DNA from: Myxococcus stipitatus
GTDB lineage: Bacteria > Myxococcota > Myxococcia > Myxococcales > Myxococcaceae
Direction of reading: 5' to 3'
NCBI RefSeq assembly: GCF_038561935.1
Contig: NZ_CP102770.1
Coordinates: 6,882,001 to 6,946,000 of the forward strand
Length of the DNA stretch: 64,000 bases
Position numbers and translations under genes: made by a program. The notes beneath the pieces were generated by a model. The model had not been told where the DNA came from and did not search any database. It saw nothing but the letters and a program-made list of their open reading frames with translations. Positions within the stretch are counted from its first letter, which is position 1. Each line of letters opens with the position of its first letter. This document shows positions 12,601-22,760 of the stretch, piece after piece.

Positions 12601-13204
12601 GCTCGGTGGTGATGTCCGTGACGCGCAGGAGGTTGGCCTCGGTGGCCTCCATCTTCCGCTCGGCGGCCTTGCGGCGCGCCTTGTACTTCGTGACGCCCGC
12701 GGCCTCCTCCAGCAGGTGGCGCCGGTCCTCCGGCTTGCTGGAGACGATGAGGCCCACGCGGCCCTGCTCGATGATGGAGTAGGCCTTGGTGCCCACGCCC
12801 GTGCCGAGGAAGAGCTCGGTGATGTCGAGCAGACGGCACTGCGTCTTGTTGATGAGGTACTCGGAGTCGCCGTTGCGGAACAGGCGCCGCGTCACGGTGA
12901 TCTCAGCGAAGCCCTGGTACTGGGGCGCCAGCTGGTCCGTGTCGTCCACGAGGAAGGTGAGCGACACCTCCGCCATGGACAGGGGCGGCTTGTTCTCCGA
13001 GCCGTTGAAGATGACGTCCTCCATGCCACGGCCACGGAGGTTCTTCGCGCTCTGCTCGCCCATCACCCAGCGGATGGCGTCCACGACGTTGGACTTGCCA
13101 CAACCGTTGGGGCCGACGATGCCTGTCACCCCTTCATCGAAGGTGAAGACGCTCCGCTCCATGAAGGACTTGAAGCCTGTGATGTCCAACCGCTTGATAC
13201 GCAT
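9605..13204 (-). CDS. smc: Chromosome segregation protein SMC
   Basis: A 1199-residue ATPase that, with ScpA and ScpB, compacts and segregates the chromosome. The N-terminal head has Walker A GPNGCGKS at residues 31-38. Two long coiled coils flank a hinge at about residues 510-660 (GIFGLVADVLTVTPRYE ... GGPVCTLVTQDGEVFRADG). The C-terminal head has the ABC signature LLSGGEKAL at 1096 and Walker B FCLLDEVD at about 1121. Length and start (MRIKRLDITGFKSF) match the family. It is transcribed alone; scpAB are not nearby. The dense antisense open frames over it are GC artefacts. Confidence 0.97.
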   Translation of the reverse strand: MRIKRLDITGFKSFMERSVFTFDEGVTGIVGPNGCGKSNVVDAIRWVMGEQSAKNLRGRGMEDVIFNGSENKPPLSMAEVSLTFLVDDTDQLAPQYQGFAEITVTRRLFRNGDSEYLINKTQCRLLDITELFLGTGVGTKAYSIIEQGRVGLIVSSKPEDRRHLLEEAAGVTKYKARRKAAERKMEATEANLLRVTDITTELEKRLDTLSRQAKKAEKYKKLKARMRDIDLHAASHRHLELLAEKQVLQSRLANLGTEERESLDRVKELEEGITRRRAELDAEAAALQALAAEVHAKESALQRDSQDLAYGRRDHEETNARVTQARAELDGLLAKQAEMSDAMAAREAELSGIAGSWKEDEVSMQVAQEELRRVTQLQTEVALRLEQERAGLVAVAARLANHESNLVNLARQRVDLETRRAKLQAELEALRAQETQLEAVRGDVARRVEDTRHLAAELAERKGQEEDALTRTRAAFTENEIQVIALREELSDKRSRLSSLEDIQKNYDGFDRGVRAVMVRAGTVAREQGIFGLVADVLTVTPRYERAVEAALGERLQHVIVESRDKGLELVDYLKGHAEGRGSFLPVPALDALPPVLEPDFERPGVLAHALREVTHEEALAPVVRLLLGDVIIVQDVAAARAYAEAGGPVCTLVTQDGEVFRADGTIVGGEREGAAVGALQKKREIAELATEVARVEERYNEILTRHYTLQKQMGHTEGVLKGLAKNQHTEEVNLASQEKDLHKAGEDLARVRERLRAQEQEEAQLAQSQTALAHEEEASRGEVAHGQTDREGREERVKQLAAEQESLRQRAEMANADLTGLRIKVAAGSERGESARKELDSLVTQRRDMETRVARLQATLAEGGTRTGELAKRIAETEAGLAARVEEHRLAAEALEARRSAHAVASVEVREQDTQFRELRGRVEELMQGLSQISLREREIALELEHLSAGIRERHQVDLALELHRYHLLPSLTPETEAELKDLRGQVEKMGEINLTAIDEHAELAKRFDFLTAQKTDLLSSMEQLKEAIQRIDATSRERFKQTFDVVNEKFQAIFPRLFGGGRASLVLTSDGPNGEPGVEIVAQPPGKKLQSVNLLSGGEKALTAVGLIFGIFLIKPTPFCLLDEVDAPLDEGNVGRYNDMVKEMSRQSQFILITHNKRTMEVSNTLYGVTMEEPGISKLVSVRIREATAANDDKMSA

Positions 13205-13450
13205 GCCAGCGGGCTCCTGGGGGACGCGCGAGGTACGAGTGAAAAGTGAGCGCGAGGCCGAAAAATCGGCCTCGGAATGATTTCTGGAGGACTACCAGCC
13301 GGTTCCCAGGCGATCAAGCGTGACCATGCCTCGCGTGGCCATACGTTCGGCTGCTTGCCTCTTTGGCGGGCCTGGCCAACCAAGGAAGGTCCGCTCCCGG
13401 ACTTGCACCCTGGCCACCCCACCCTACCTTCCCATTGACTTTTCCGGAGG

Positions 13451-14254
13451 TTGCCTACGTTCCAGCCCTTTCTTGCCGTGATGCTCCTCATGGGAGCGTC
13501 CCCTACGCCGGAGGTAGCACCCCGGTCTGACACGCAGGCGGTGGAGGCCCCGGCGGCCTGTCCCAACCCCTACTTTCCCCTCGAGGAAGGGCTGACGCTG
13601 ACCTACCGGGCGGGCACGTCCTCCACGTTCGTGATGAGCACCCACGGGGTGACGCCGACGCCCGAGGGGCTGAGCGGCAAGCTCCTGGTGAAGCTCAAGG
13701 ACCGGCAGGGCGAGACTGAAGCAACCTGTAGCGCCGAAGGCATGAACCTGGGCCTGGGCGGCCTGGAGGGCGCGCTGCTGTCGGCGTCCGGGATGGAAGT
13801 GCAGGTGGTGAGCTCCGAGGGTGTGGCGGTGCCCGCACCGGCGAGCCTGGTTCCTGGCGGCACGTGGAAGAACAGCCTCTCCGTCAAGCTGCGTCCTCCG
13901 GCGAGCAAGACGGGCGGACTCCGTCCCACCATCGCCACCACGTTCGACAAGGCGGCCACCGTCGAGGGTGAGGAGGACGTCACCGTGGCCGCGGGGACCT
14001 TCAAGGCGCTGAAGGTGCGCAACGTCGTCACCGCCCGGGCCACGCGTCCAGGCGCCGAGGGCCGCTCCATGGAGACCACCGTCTGGCTCGCGCCCGGCGT
14101 GGGCATCGTGAAGCTGACGACCGCCGACGGCACGGGCCTGGAGCTGCTCCAGGTGGAGCGTCCGCGCCCCGCTCAGGCCAAGGCCATCACGAAGGCGAAG
14201 CGGCCCGTGAAGAAGGCCGCCGCGGCCGACAAGAAGCCTCCCGCCGAGCCGTGA
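13451..14254 (+). CDS. Hypothetical secreted protein, DUF3108-like
   Basis: About 267 residues with a hydrophobic N terminus (FLAVMLLMGA), so probably exported. The body is beta-rich, and segments such as DVTVAAGTFKALKVRNVV and VWLAPGVGIVKL resemble the DUF3108 group of periplasmic or outer-membrane beta proteins. The C-terminal ~35 residues are a Lys/Ala/Pro-rich tail. The start is uncertain: the upstream stop is at 13436, the TTG at 13451 directly abuts a GGAGG, and the first ATG is 13481. It is convergent with the CNNM gene, 13 bases away. Confidence 0.7.
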   Translation: MPTFQPFLAVMLLMGASPTPEVAPRSDTQAVEAPAACPNPYFPLEEGLTLTYRAGTSSTFVMSTHGVTPTPEGLSGKLLVKLKDRQGETEATCSAEGMNLGLGGLEGALLSASGMEVQVVSSEGVAVPAPASLVPGGTWKNSLSVKLRPPASKTGGLRPTIATTFDKAATVEGEEDVTVAAGTFKALKVRNVVTARATRPGAEGRSMETTVWLAPGVGIVKLTTADGTGLELLQVERPRPAQAKAITKAKRPVKKAAAADKKPPAEP

Positions 14255-14267
14255 GCGCCCGGCGGGC

Positions 14268-15704
14268 TCAGGCGCCGGAGGACTCGCCGCCGGAGGAGGA
14301 CGCGGGCGGAACGTCTCCTGTCCCCGCCGCGCCCTGGACGGGCTCTCCTGGCGACGCCGCGGGGGCCTCCGTGGGCGAGCGCGGCGCCGCGCGGGACTGG
14401 GGCTCCACCGTCACCCGCACGACGCGGGGCCCATCGACCTCCTCCACCTGGATGCGCCACATGTCGAGCTTCAGCGAGTCGCCCTTCTCGGGAACCCGCC
14501 CCAGCCGCGTCATCAGGTAGCCGGCAATCGTCGTCACCTCGCCCTCTTCGTCCTCATCGAGGTCGAAGTTGACGTCGAGCCGCTCCTCCAGGTCATCCAG
14601 CTGCGCGGTGCCGGGCAGCTCGAAGCGCCCCCCCGGCAGCGAGCGAACCTCCTCCACCCGACGCCCCAGCTCCGCCACATCGCCGACGACCTCCGCCACC
14701 ACGTCCGCGATGGTGACCAGGCCCGACGTTCCGCCGTGCTCGTCCACCACCAGCGCCGTCTGGCGGCGGCGGCGACGGAACTCCGCGAGCAGCTGCTCCA
14801 GTGTCGCGTTCTCCGGGATGAAGAGCACCGGCCGCTGCACCTGCGCCAGGCTGCGCAGCTCGCCTCGGGACAGGAGGAAGAAGAGGTCCTTGGCGTTCAC
14901 CACGCCTTCCACCTCGTCCAGGTTGCCCCGGCACACGGGAAGCCACGTGTGGCCCGCCGCTCGCGCATCCGAGATGCACTTCTCCAGCGGCTCCTCCACG
15001 TCCAGGAACTTCACCTGGTTGCGCGGCACCATCACCTGACGCGCCGTCTTCTGCGCCATCTCCAGCGCGCGCTCCAGGAGCTCCGCGCGCGCCGTGGTGA
15101 TGGCCCCCGCCTGCGCGGAGCTGTGGAGGATGACGCGCAGCTCGTCCTCGCTGTGCGCCTCGTGTGCCTCGCCCACCGACTGGAGGCCGAACACGCGCAG
15201 CACCCACGCCGCCAGCCCGTTGAGCAGGACGATGGCCGGGTAGAAGAGGAAGTAGAACACCCGCATCGGCAGCGCCACCGCGAGCGTCGTCGCCTCGGCG
15301 CGCTGAATCGCCAGGCTCTTGGGCGCCAGCTCCCCCAGCACGATGTGCAGGAAGGTGATGATGCTGAAGCCGATGACGACCGACGCGGTGTGCGCCAGCG
15401 TCGTGCTGCCGCCCTCGGGCACCAGCTTCGTCAGCACCGGCTCCAGGAGCTTGGCGAAGGCGGGCTCACCCAGCCAGCCCAGCCCCAGCGAGGCCAGCGT
15501 GATTCCGAACTGCGTGGCGGAGAGGTACGCGTCCAGCTTCTCCACCATGCGCAGCGCCTGGGCCGCGCCCGGCTGGCCTTCGTCCACCAGCGACTGGAGG
15601 CGCGTGGCGCGAATCTTCACGATGGCGAACTCGGTCGCCACGAAGAACCCGTTGGCGAAGACCAGGAGGATCGCCAGCCCCAGGAACACCCATTCCATTC
15701 CCAT
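14268..15704 (-). CDS. CNNM/CorC-HlyC family membrane protein (DUF21 + CBS pair)
   Basis: A 478-residue inner-membrane protein of the hemolysin C/CorC-associated family, often linked to Mg2+ or Co2+ efflux. It has the DUF21 membrane domain (four hydrophobic segments within ~1-170, with KIRATRLQ after the first and ATQFGITLASLGLGWLGEPA). Two CBS domains follow (from ~200; VPRNQVKFLDVEEPLEKC and VLFIPENATLEQLLAEF), then a CorC_HlyC domain (GRFELPGTAQLDDLEERL). The C-terminal ~40 residues are low-complexity. It begins 3 bases after the stop of the TPR gene, so the pair is one operon. Confidence 0.92.
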   Translation of the reverse strand: MGMEWVFLGLAILLVFANGFFVATEFAIVKIRATRLQSLVDEGQPGAAQALRMVEKLDAYLSATQFGITLASLGLGWLGEPAFAKLLEPVLTKLVPEGGSTTLAHTASVVIGFSIITFLHIVLGELAPKSLAIQRAEATTLAVALPMRVFYFLFYPAIVLLNGLAAWVLRVFGLQSVGEAHEAHSEDELRVILHSSAQAGAITTARAELLERALEMAQKTARQVMVPRNQVKFLDVEEPLEKCISDARAAGHTWLPVCRGNLDEVEGVVNAKDLFFLLSRGELRSLAQVQRPVLFIPENATLEQLLAEFRRRRRQTALVVDEHGGTSGLVTIADVVAEVVGDVAELGRRVEEVRSLPGGRFELPGTAQLDDLEERLDVNFDLDEDEEGEVTTIAGYLMTRLGRVPEKGDSLKLDMWRIQVEEVDGPRVVRVTVEPQSRAAPRSPTEAPAASPGEPVQGAAGTGDVPPASSSGGESSGA

Positions 15705-15707
15705 GGC

Positions 15708-16523
15708 TCAGAACAGCGCTTCGAAGTCGGCGTCGCCCTTGAGGGCGTCGAACATGGGGTCCGTCGACAGCCACCCCATCACCTTCTGCCGGTCCGCCGT
15801 GAGCGCCGCCTTCAGGTACTGCACCGCGTCCTTCGGTCGGCCCCACAGGGCATACAGCGCGGACAGGTTGTAGTTGAGCAGCAGGTCTTCCGCGTTGAGG
15901 GCGCGGGCGCGCTCATAGGCCCGCTCGGCCTCCGCGTAGAAGCCCTTCTGCGCGTAGCAGATGCCCAGGTCGAGCTGCGCCTCGAAGTTCTCCGCCTCCA
16001 GCCGCACCACTTCCTTGAGCAGCGTGATGGCGGAGCGGTAGTCGCCCTCGTCCATCATCAGCGCCGCCAGCTCGTGCCGGGGGAACGCGTCCTGCGGGTC
16101 CAGCTCGATGGCCGCCTGGAGCTCGCGCATGGCCTCCTCCACCCGCCCCTGGTCCGCGTACGTGAGGCCCAGGTTGAGGTGCGCGTCCGGATACTCCGGG
16201 TCCAGCTCGATGGCCTCCTTGTACTCCTCCACCGCCATCTCGCCGGCGTGAGTGGAGAGGAAGCAGGCCAGGTTGTAGTGCGCCGTGGCGCTCTCCGGCT
16301 CCAGCTTCAGGGCCGTGAGGTACTCGCCGAGCGCCTCGCGGAAGAGCTTCTTCTCCGCGTAGACGGTGGCCAGGTTGTCGTGCGCGTGGGCCGAGCTCGG
16401 GTCCAGGTCGATGGCCTTCTTGAACTCCTTGATGGCCTCGTCCAGCCAACCCCGGTCCGCCAGCTCGATTCCACGAGTGTTGTGCTCGTCGGAGAGCGCG
16501 ATGTTGTCCTTTTCCCGGGCCAT
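15708..16523 (-). CDS. Tetratricopeptide-repeat protein
   Basis: A 271-residue soluble protein made almost entirely of TPR units, at least six, spaced about 34 residues with DLDP/ELDP caps (for example DEAIKEFKKAIDLDPSSAHAHDNLA). It lacks a signal peptide, so it is likely a cytoplasmic scaffold. The start MAREKDN is chosen because the open frame continues far upstream without other support. It is translationally close to the CNNM gene downstream and divergent from the CapA-like gene. Confidence 0.88.
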   Translation of the reverse strand: MAREKDNIALSDEHNTRGIELADRGWLDEAIKEFKKAIDLDPSSAHAHDNLATVYAEKKLFREALGEYLTALKLEPESATAHYNLACFLSTHAGEMAVEEYKEAIELDPEYPDAHLNLGLTYADQGRVEEAMRELQAAIELDPQDAFPRHELAALMMDEGDYRSAITLLKEVVRLEAENFEAQLDLGICYAQKGFYAEAERAYERARALNAEDLLLNYNLSALYALWGRPKDAVQYLKAALTADRQKVMGWLSTDPMFDALKGDADFEALF

Positions 16524-16586
16524 GAGAGCGCCGGGCAATCTACGCGCCGCGCAAACGCGGGTGCAAGGTAGAGTTTCCCTCCGCCC

Positions 16587-17804
16587 ATGCGCCACGCCGC
16601 CTTCCTGCTGTTGCTGTTCTCCGCCTGTCATCCACGCCCCGCCGCGGTGACGGACGCCCCCGCCCCCACCCCCTCGGCGCGGGCCCAGGCGGCCCCCGAG
16701 GACGCGGGCCCCCCCGCCGTGGCCCCCCTCGCCAGCCCCGAGGACGCCGGCACGCCCGTCCGCCCCATCACCCTCCTGGTGGGCGGCGACGTGACGCTCG
16801 GCCACAACCACCAGAAGTGGTTCGACGAGCAGGTGGCCAAGGGCCGCTCCCGGGAGGAGCTGCTCGCCTACGGCTTCAAGGAGGTGCGGGCGCTGGGCGA
16901 CGCCTCCGACCTCTTCGTCGTCAACCTGGAGTGCCCCTTCACCGAGGGCGGCGAGAAGCTGGCGAAGAACTTCAACTTCCGCGCGAGGCCGGAGCTGGTG
17001 GGCGCGCTCCTGGCCGGCGGGGTGGACGCGGTGAGCCTGGCCAACAATCACCTCATGGACTACGGCGCCCAGGGGCTGGTGGACACCCTGGTGACCCTCG
17101 AGGCCGCGCGAATCCCCTACTTCGGGGCGGGCCGGAACCTCGCCGAGGCGCGCAAGCCCGCCGTCATCACCGTGGGCGGCGTGCGCGTGGCCCTCCTGGG
17201 GTACTTCTTCCTGGGTGAGCGGAACATCGAGCCGCCCCAGGTCTACGCCACGGAGACGACCCCCGGGGTCGCCGGCCACTTCTCCGACGTGGACGTCATG
17301 GAGCGGATGCTGCGCGAAGACATCCTCGCCGCCAGGCACCAGGCGGAGGTCGTGTTGCCCTTCTTCCACTGGGGCCGCGAGGGCACCTACGTCCCGGAGC
17401 CCTACCAGGTCCGGCTGGCCCACGCGGCCATCGACGCGGGCGCCGCGGGGGTGCTCGGCAGCCATCCCCACGTGCTCCAGGCCATGGAGCTGCACCGGGG
17501 CGCCCCCGTCGTCTACTCGCTGGGCAACTTCGTCTTTGGAGGGAACTGGAACCCACGCGACAAGCGGGGGGCCCTGTGGAAGGGCCGCTTCGGTCCGGGT
17601 GGCTACCTCTCCAGTGAGGTGTTCCCGCTGCGCACGGACCGCTTTCCGGAGCTCCCCTTCCAGCCTGTGCCCGTCACCGGGGAGGCGGCCGAGGAGGTGT
17701 TTCGACTGCTGGTCAACAGCTCCGCGACGATGGAGCGCATGCTCCCCGAGCTGGAGCCGTGGGCCCGGCCGGCTCCCTCCCCCGCGACTGGAGGGAGGGA
17801 GTAA
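16587..17804 (+). CDS. CapA-family lipoprotein (poly-gamma-glutamate capsule-type)
   Basis: A 405-residue protein with a lipoprotein signal (LLLLFSAC, Cys15) and an Ala/Pro linker. A CapA/PgsA metallophosphatase-like domain follows from ~55: LLVGGDVTLGHN, VVNLECPFTEGG, SLANNHLMDYGAQGL, LPFFHWGREGTY and GSHPHVLQAME. These are the metal-ligand motifs of the family. Relatives act in capsule polymer synthesis or cell-wall phosphoester chemistry; no pgsBC partners are nearby, so the substrate is unknown. Confidence 0.88.
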   Translation: MRHAAFLLLLFSACHPRPAAVTDAPAPTPSARAQAAPEDAGPPAVAPLASPEDAGTPVRPITLLVGGDVTLGHNHQKWFDEQVAKGRSREELLAYGFKEVRALGDASDLFVVNLECPFTEGGEKLAKNFNFRARPELVGALLAGGVDAVSLANNHLMDYGAQGLVDTLVTLEAARIPYFGAGRNLAEARKPAVITVGGVRVALLGYFFLGERNIEPPQVYATETTPGVAGHFSDVDVMERMLREDILAARHQAEVVLPFFHWGREGTYVPEPYQVRLAHAAIDAGAAGVLGSHPHVLQAMELHRGAPVVYSLGNFVFGGNWNPRDKRGALWKGRFGPGGYLSSEVFPLRTDRFPELPFQPVPVTGEAAEEVFRLLVNSSATMERMLPELEPWARPAPSPATGGRE

Positions 17805-17812
17805 GCGGCGCG

Positions 17813-17935
17813 TCAGACCTTGTTGTTGGACTGGCCCCGCTTGGCGCGGGTACGGCGGCGCTTGAGCTGGGCCTTCCGACCCTTCGCGCGGTTGGCGACC
17901 TTCTTCTTGGAACGATTTCCCTTCTGGGCGGGCAT
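17813..17935 (-). CDS. 40-residue very basic protein
   Basis: A short open frame reading MPAQKGNRSKKK, then a run of Lys/Arg-rich codons, ending GQSNNKV and a TGA. About 17 of 40 residues are Lys or Arg and there are no acidic residues. A GGAG ribosome site lies 9 bases upstream. The composition resembles small ribosome-associated proteins, and the neighbour prfA is a translation gene, but I recognise no family. It is divergent from prfA and convergent with the CapA-like gene. Confidence 0.65.
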   Translation of the reverse strand: MPAQKGNRSKKKVANRAKGRKAQLKRRRTRAKRGQSNNKV

Positions 17936-18100
17936 GTGGAAGGACTCCGTGTGGTGATGTGAGACCGACCGCCTGGACACAAGACGTGGGCGGTGAGGGC
18001 GGCCCTTCTTTCATGCTACCGCCCGAGCGGCCAAGGAATTTCTTGACTCCGTCCGCCCTTGCCAGCAGCCGGACAAAGGGGCAATACCCCCGGAACGACG

Positions 18101-19191
<1,091 letters not shown>

Positions 19192-19195
<4 letters not shown>

Positions 19196-20073
19196 GCAGC
19201 GAGACCTGGACCATCCGCAGGGTCCTCACCTGGACGACGCAGCACTTCGAGAAGCGCCAGGTGGATGCCCCCCGCCTCACGGCGGAAATCCTCCTGTCGC
19301 ACGTGCTCAAGACGGGCCGCGTCCGGCTGTACGTGGACCTGGACCGCCCGCTCTCCAAGGAGGAGCTGTCCGCCTTCCGCGCCCTCATCGAGCGGCGCCT
19401 GTCGGGCGAGCCGACGCAGTACCTCACGGGCACCCGCGAGTTCTACAACCGCGCCTTCAAGGTGGACGCCCGCGTCCTCATCCCCCGGCCGGAGACGGAG
19501 CTGCTCGTCGAGGCCGCCCTGCGCGTGCTGCCCAAGGACGCCCCCGCGCGGGCCCTGGACGTGTGCACGGGCTCGGGCTGCATCGCCATCAGCCTCGCGG
19601 CCGAGCGGCCTCAGCTGTCCGTGACGGCCACGGACCTGTCCCCGGATGCGTGCGCCCTGGCGCGCGAGAACGCGGAGACGCTCAAGGTCTCCGACCGGGT
19701 GACGGTGCTCCAGGGAGACCTCTTCTCTCCCCTGCCCCCGGACGCGCGCTTCCACGTCATCGTCTCCAATCCGCCCTACATCGCCACGCATGAAATCGCG
19801 GGCCTGTCGGCCGAGGTGCGCCGCGAGCCCAAGCTGGCGCTGGACGGAGGGCCGGACGGACTGGTCGCCCTCAAGCGAGTGGTGAGCGAGGCCCGGAAGT
19901 GGCTGGAGCCTGGCGGCCTCCTTGCATTGGAGATGGGGGAGACGCAGGGCCCCGCCGTCCTGGAGCTCCTGCGTGCGGCCGGTTACGAGGACGCGCGCGT
20001 GGAGAAGGACCTGGAGCGGCGGGAGCGCATGGCATTTGGGACACAGCCCGCGGCCAGCGGGCCACAGGGCTGA
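19192..20073 (+). CDS. prmC: Release factor glutamine N5-methyltransferase
   Basis: A 293-residue SAM-dependent methyltransferase that modifies the GGQ glutamine of release factors. It has the helical N-terminal domain (residues ~1-85, [19 protein letters not shown] at its end), the SAM site ([16 protein letters not shown]) and the diagnostic NPPY motif at about 193-196. The start overlaps the prfA stop (ATGA), implying translational coupling with its substrate. Confidence 0.95.
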
Positions 20074-20087
20074 GGGCCGGAAGAATC

Positions 20088-21359
20088 ATGGACAAGATCG
20101 TGATGAAGGGCGGCGCCGAGCTGCACGGCGAGGTCCCCGTGTCGGGCGCGAAGAACGCGGCGCTGCCCATCCTGGCCTCCGCGCTGCTGGCGGATGGCAC
20201 GTCCACGTTCCGCAATGTGCCGGACCTGGCCGACGTCGCCACCATGCTCAAGGTGCTGCGCACCATGGGCTGCGGCGCGGAGCGGTTGGAAGGTCGCAAG
20301 AAGGACGTCTGCGAGGTGGGCGTCACCGGCCACATCACCCCGGAGGCGCCGTACGACCTGGTCAAGACGATGCGCGCCAGCGTGCTCGTGCTGGGGCCGC
20401 TCGTCGCGCGCTTCGGGCGGGCCCGGGTGTCCATGCCGGGCGGGTGCGCCATCGGCGCGCGGCCCATCGACCAGCACCTCAAGGGCCTCAAGGCGCTGGG
20501 CGCGGAAATCCACCTGACGGAGGGCTACGTGGAGGCCCGCGCCAAGCAGCTCAAGGGCGGCACCGTCAACTTCGACGTCATCACCGTCACCGGCACGGAG
20601 AACGTGCTGATGGCGGCCGTGCTGGCCAAGGGCCGCACCGTGATGGAGAACTGCGCCCGCGAGCCTGAAATCGAGGAGCTGGCCAAGGTCCTCAACAAGA
20701 TGGGCGCGCGCATCGAAGGCGCCGGCACCTCCATCATCACCATCGAGGGCGTGGAGGGCCTCACCCCCGTGGAGCACGCCATCCTCCCGGACCGCATCGA
20801 GGCGGGCACGCTGCTCGTGGCGGCGGCCATCTCCGGCGGCAACGTGCTGGTGAAGCACGCGGTGCCCGAGCACCTGGACGCCGTCATGGACAAGCTGCGC
20901 GAGGCTGGGTGCACGCTGACCGCGGAGGCCGGGGGCATCCGGTGCAAGGCGCCCAAGACGCTCACCTCGGTGAACATCACCACGACGGAGCACCCGGGCT
21001 TCCCCACCGACATGCAGGCCCAGCTCATGGCCCTCATGTGTGTGAGCCAGGGAACATCCGTCATCAGCGAGAACATCTTCGAGAACCGCTTCATGCACGT
21101 GCCGGAGCTGCACCGTCTGGGGGCGGACATCACCATCCAGGGACACACCGCGGTGGTGAAGGGCGTGAAGTCGCTGAGCGGCGCGCCCGTCATGGCCACG
21201 GACCTGCGGGCAAGCGCTTCGCTCATCCTGGCGGGCCTGCGCGCCGAGGGGCGCACGGACGTCAGCCGCGTCTACCACCTGGACCGTGGCTATGAGCGAC
21301 TGGAGCGCAAGCTGCGTGCCCTGGGTGCGGACATCCGGCGCGTCAAGGCGAAGGCCTGA
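20088..21359 (+). CDS. murA: UDP-N-acetylglucosamine 1-carboxyvinyltransferase MurA
   Basis: A 423-residue enzyme performing the first committed step of peptidoglycan synthesis, transfer of enolpyruvate from PEP to UDP-GlcNAc. The N terminus has [20 protein letters not shown]. The catalytic loop [16 protein letters not shown] carries the active-site Cys (about residue 120), so a fosfomycin-sensitive enzyme is expected. The open frame extends upstream into prmC, but ATG 20088, 14 bases after the prmC stop, fits the family. It is the last gene of the prfA-prmC-murA operon. Confidence 0.96.
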   Translation: MDKIVMKGGAELHGEVPVSGAKNAALPILASALLADGTSTFRNVPDLADVATMLKVLRTMGCGAERLEGRKKDVCEVGVTGHITPEAPYDLVKTMRASVLVLGPLVARFGRARVSMPGGCAIGARPIDQHLKGLKALGAEIHLTEGYVEARAKQLKGGTVNFDVITVTGTENVLMAAVLAKGRTVMENCAREPEIEELAKVLNKMGARIEGAGTSIITIEGVEGLTPVEHAILPDRIEAGTLLVAAAISGGNVLVKHAVPEHLDAVMDKLREAGCTLTAEAGGIRCKAPKTLTSVNITTTEHPGFPTDMQAQLMALMCVSQGTSVISENIFENRFMHVPELHRLGADITIQGHTAVVKGVKSLSGAPVMATDLRASASLILAGLRAEGRTDVSRVYHLDRGYERLERKLRALGADIRRVKAKA

Positions 21360-21487
21360 GGGGCACGGGGCCTGACGACCCCGGACGGCGCGTTGCGAAC
21401 AGAAGCGGCAACGTGGGTTGCATCCGAAATTTCGCGCGACCTATCATTCTCCGACCACTGGGGACATGGTTCCCCCACTGCAGGAGA

Positions 21488-21889
21488 ATGAACAGCGCCA
21501 TGGATTGCCCCAGCTGCAACGTCGAGATGACCGATCTCGCGGGGGATGAACAGACGTTGCGAAAGTGTGGAGAGTGCGGCGGGTTGTGGACGGACGCCGC
21601 GGACCTGAATCGGCTCCTGCTCCACAACAACCTCCCCGGGCTGGAGAGCCAGGGCGGCAAGGTCGACGCGGCGGCTTTGACCGGCCAATGCCCGGACTGC
21701 AAGGTCGACCTGGTTCGCGTCGACGGTGGAGACCGGCAGCACCCGCTTCACTACGACACCTGCGAGTCCTGCGGCGGCATCTTCCTGGAGTCGGAGTTCC
21801 AGGACGCGACGAACGTCGACGTCGCCACCAAGGAAATCATCGACTTCTTCCGCCACTTCAGCGGCAAGCGGAAGCAAGCCGCCCTCTGA
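21488..21889 (+). CDS. Double zinc-ribbon (zf-TFIIB) protein
   Basis: About 133 residues with two similar zinc ribbons: CPSC ... CGECGGLW near the N terminus and CPDC ... CESCGGIFLE around residues 58-95. All eight metal-binding cysteines are present. This is the zf-TFIIB family, whose bacterial members have unknown roles. ATG 21488 directly follows a GGAGA; ATG 21500 gives a protein four residues shorter. No signal peptide, so cytoplasmic. Confidence 0.85.
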   Translation: MNSAMDCPSCNVEMTDLAGDEQTLRKCGECGGLWTDAADLNRLLLHNNLPGLESQGGKVDAAALTGQCPDCKVDLVRVDGGDRQHPLHYDTCESCGGIFLESEFQDATNVDVATKEIIDFFRHFSGKRKQAAL

Positions 21890-21920
21890 GTCGGGCGGCC
21901 GGGCGTCGGCGCTTCGGCGC

Positions 21921-22760
21921 TCAGGGTTGGCCGCGGAAGGCGCGGCCCCACTCCTCGGCCACCGCCCCCTCCAGCTCCAGCGTGGCTCCAGCCGGGCTGC
22001 TCCCGTCCGGAGCGGCTCGCTGGAGGCGTGCCGTCACGCGTCCCTTGTTAGGGACCTCCAGCGTGAGTCGGGTACCGGACAGTGCGTAGCTGCCCGTCAC
22101 GGAGCTCGGCTCGCCGCCCTCCAAGGGCTCGTACGCGAAGCGGAACGTCCCATCGACGAAGAGGGACAGGAAGCGGTCCGGAGCGCCCTCCAGTCCACCG
22201 AACCAGGTCCCCAGCAAGGGGGCCAGCCGGGCGTCGTAGCGCAGGCGCGGCGCGAGCCAGGTGCCGTTGAGCGCCTTGCCTCCCGAGTAGAAGACCAGGT
22301 CCGTGACACACACCGGAGCGCCCTCGCGCGCGCCAGCGAAGCGCTCCACGACCTCCAGCGTGAAGCGGTTGCCCGTGAGGGCGGGGCTGATGGGGACGAC
22401 CTGGAGGCCGCGCTTGTCCTCGACCTTGAGGCTCTTGGCGGAGCTCACGCTCGTGAGGGTGAGCTTCCTGGCGCGCGCATGGGCCTTGTACGAGGCCCGG
22501 TCCGTTCCATCGCCCGTGTAGACGCGCACCTCGTCGATGGAGACGACGTCCTTGAAGCCGATGGTGACGGGCGCGGGGGACTCGCCCGAGGCGCACCAGG
22601 CGGTGGTGTCGCGGCCATCGAGCAGGTGGAGGGGTGAGTAGCGCTCGGGTTGGCGCTCGCGCTCCAGATAGTCGGAGGCCTGGGCGTAGCCGGGTGGAGC
22701 GTTGGACGCGGCAACGGCGGCGGTCGCCAGCAGCGACAGGACGAGGGGGATGCGGACCAT
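21921..22760 (-). CDS. Secreted protein with discoidin/NADase-translocation-like domain
   Basis: A 279-residue protein with a Sec signal peptide (MVRIPLVLSLLATAAVAA). The mature N-terminal half contains LLDGRDTTAWCASGE ... VTIGFKDVVSIDEVRVYTG, the pattern of the F5/8-type carbohydrate-binding fold used in NAD-glycohydrolase translocation domains. The C-terminal half (GTWFGG ... LFVDGTFRFAY ... TGSYALSGTRLTLE) looks like a small beta-barrel domain. Binding of a surface ligand is plausible but unproven. It is divergent from the PPC-repeat lipoprotein. Confidence 0.75.
   Translation of the reverse strand: MVRIPLVLSLLATAAVAASNAPPGYAQASDYLERERQPERYSPLHLLDGRDTTAWCASGESPAPVTIGFKDVVSIDEVRVYTGDGTDRASYKAHARARKLTLTSVSSAKSLKVEDKRGLQVVPISPALTGNRFTLEVVERFAGAREGAPVCVTDLVFYSGGKALNGTWLAPRLRYDARLAPLLGTWFGGLEGAPDRFLSLFVDGTFRFAYEPLEGGEPSSVTGSYALSGTRLTLEVPNKGRVTARLQRAAPDGSSPAGATLELEGAVAEEWGRAFRGQP

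Noticed and set aside
9734-13249. 1171-codon open frame on the strand opposite smc
   Set aside because: It is the antisense of a well-supported SMC gene. Long antisense frames are expected at ~70% GC because stop codons are rare; the translation is Leu/Arg/His-rich and has no family motif.
16524-18014. Long upstream extension of the TPR gene frame on the minus strand
   Set aside because: It runs across the plus-strand CapA-like gene, whose lipobox and metallophosphatase motifs are clear. The extension has no family similarity.
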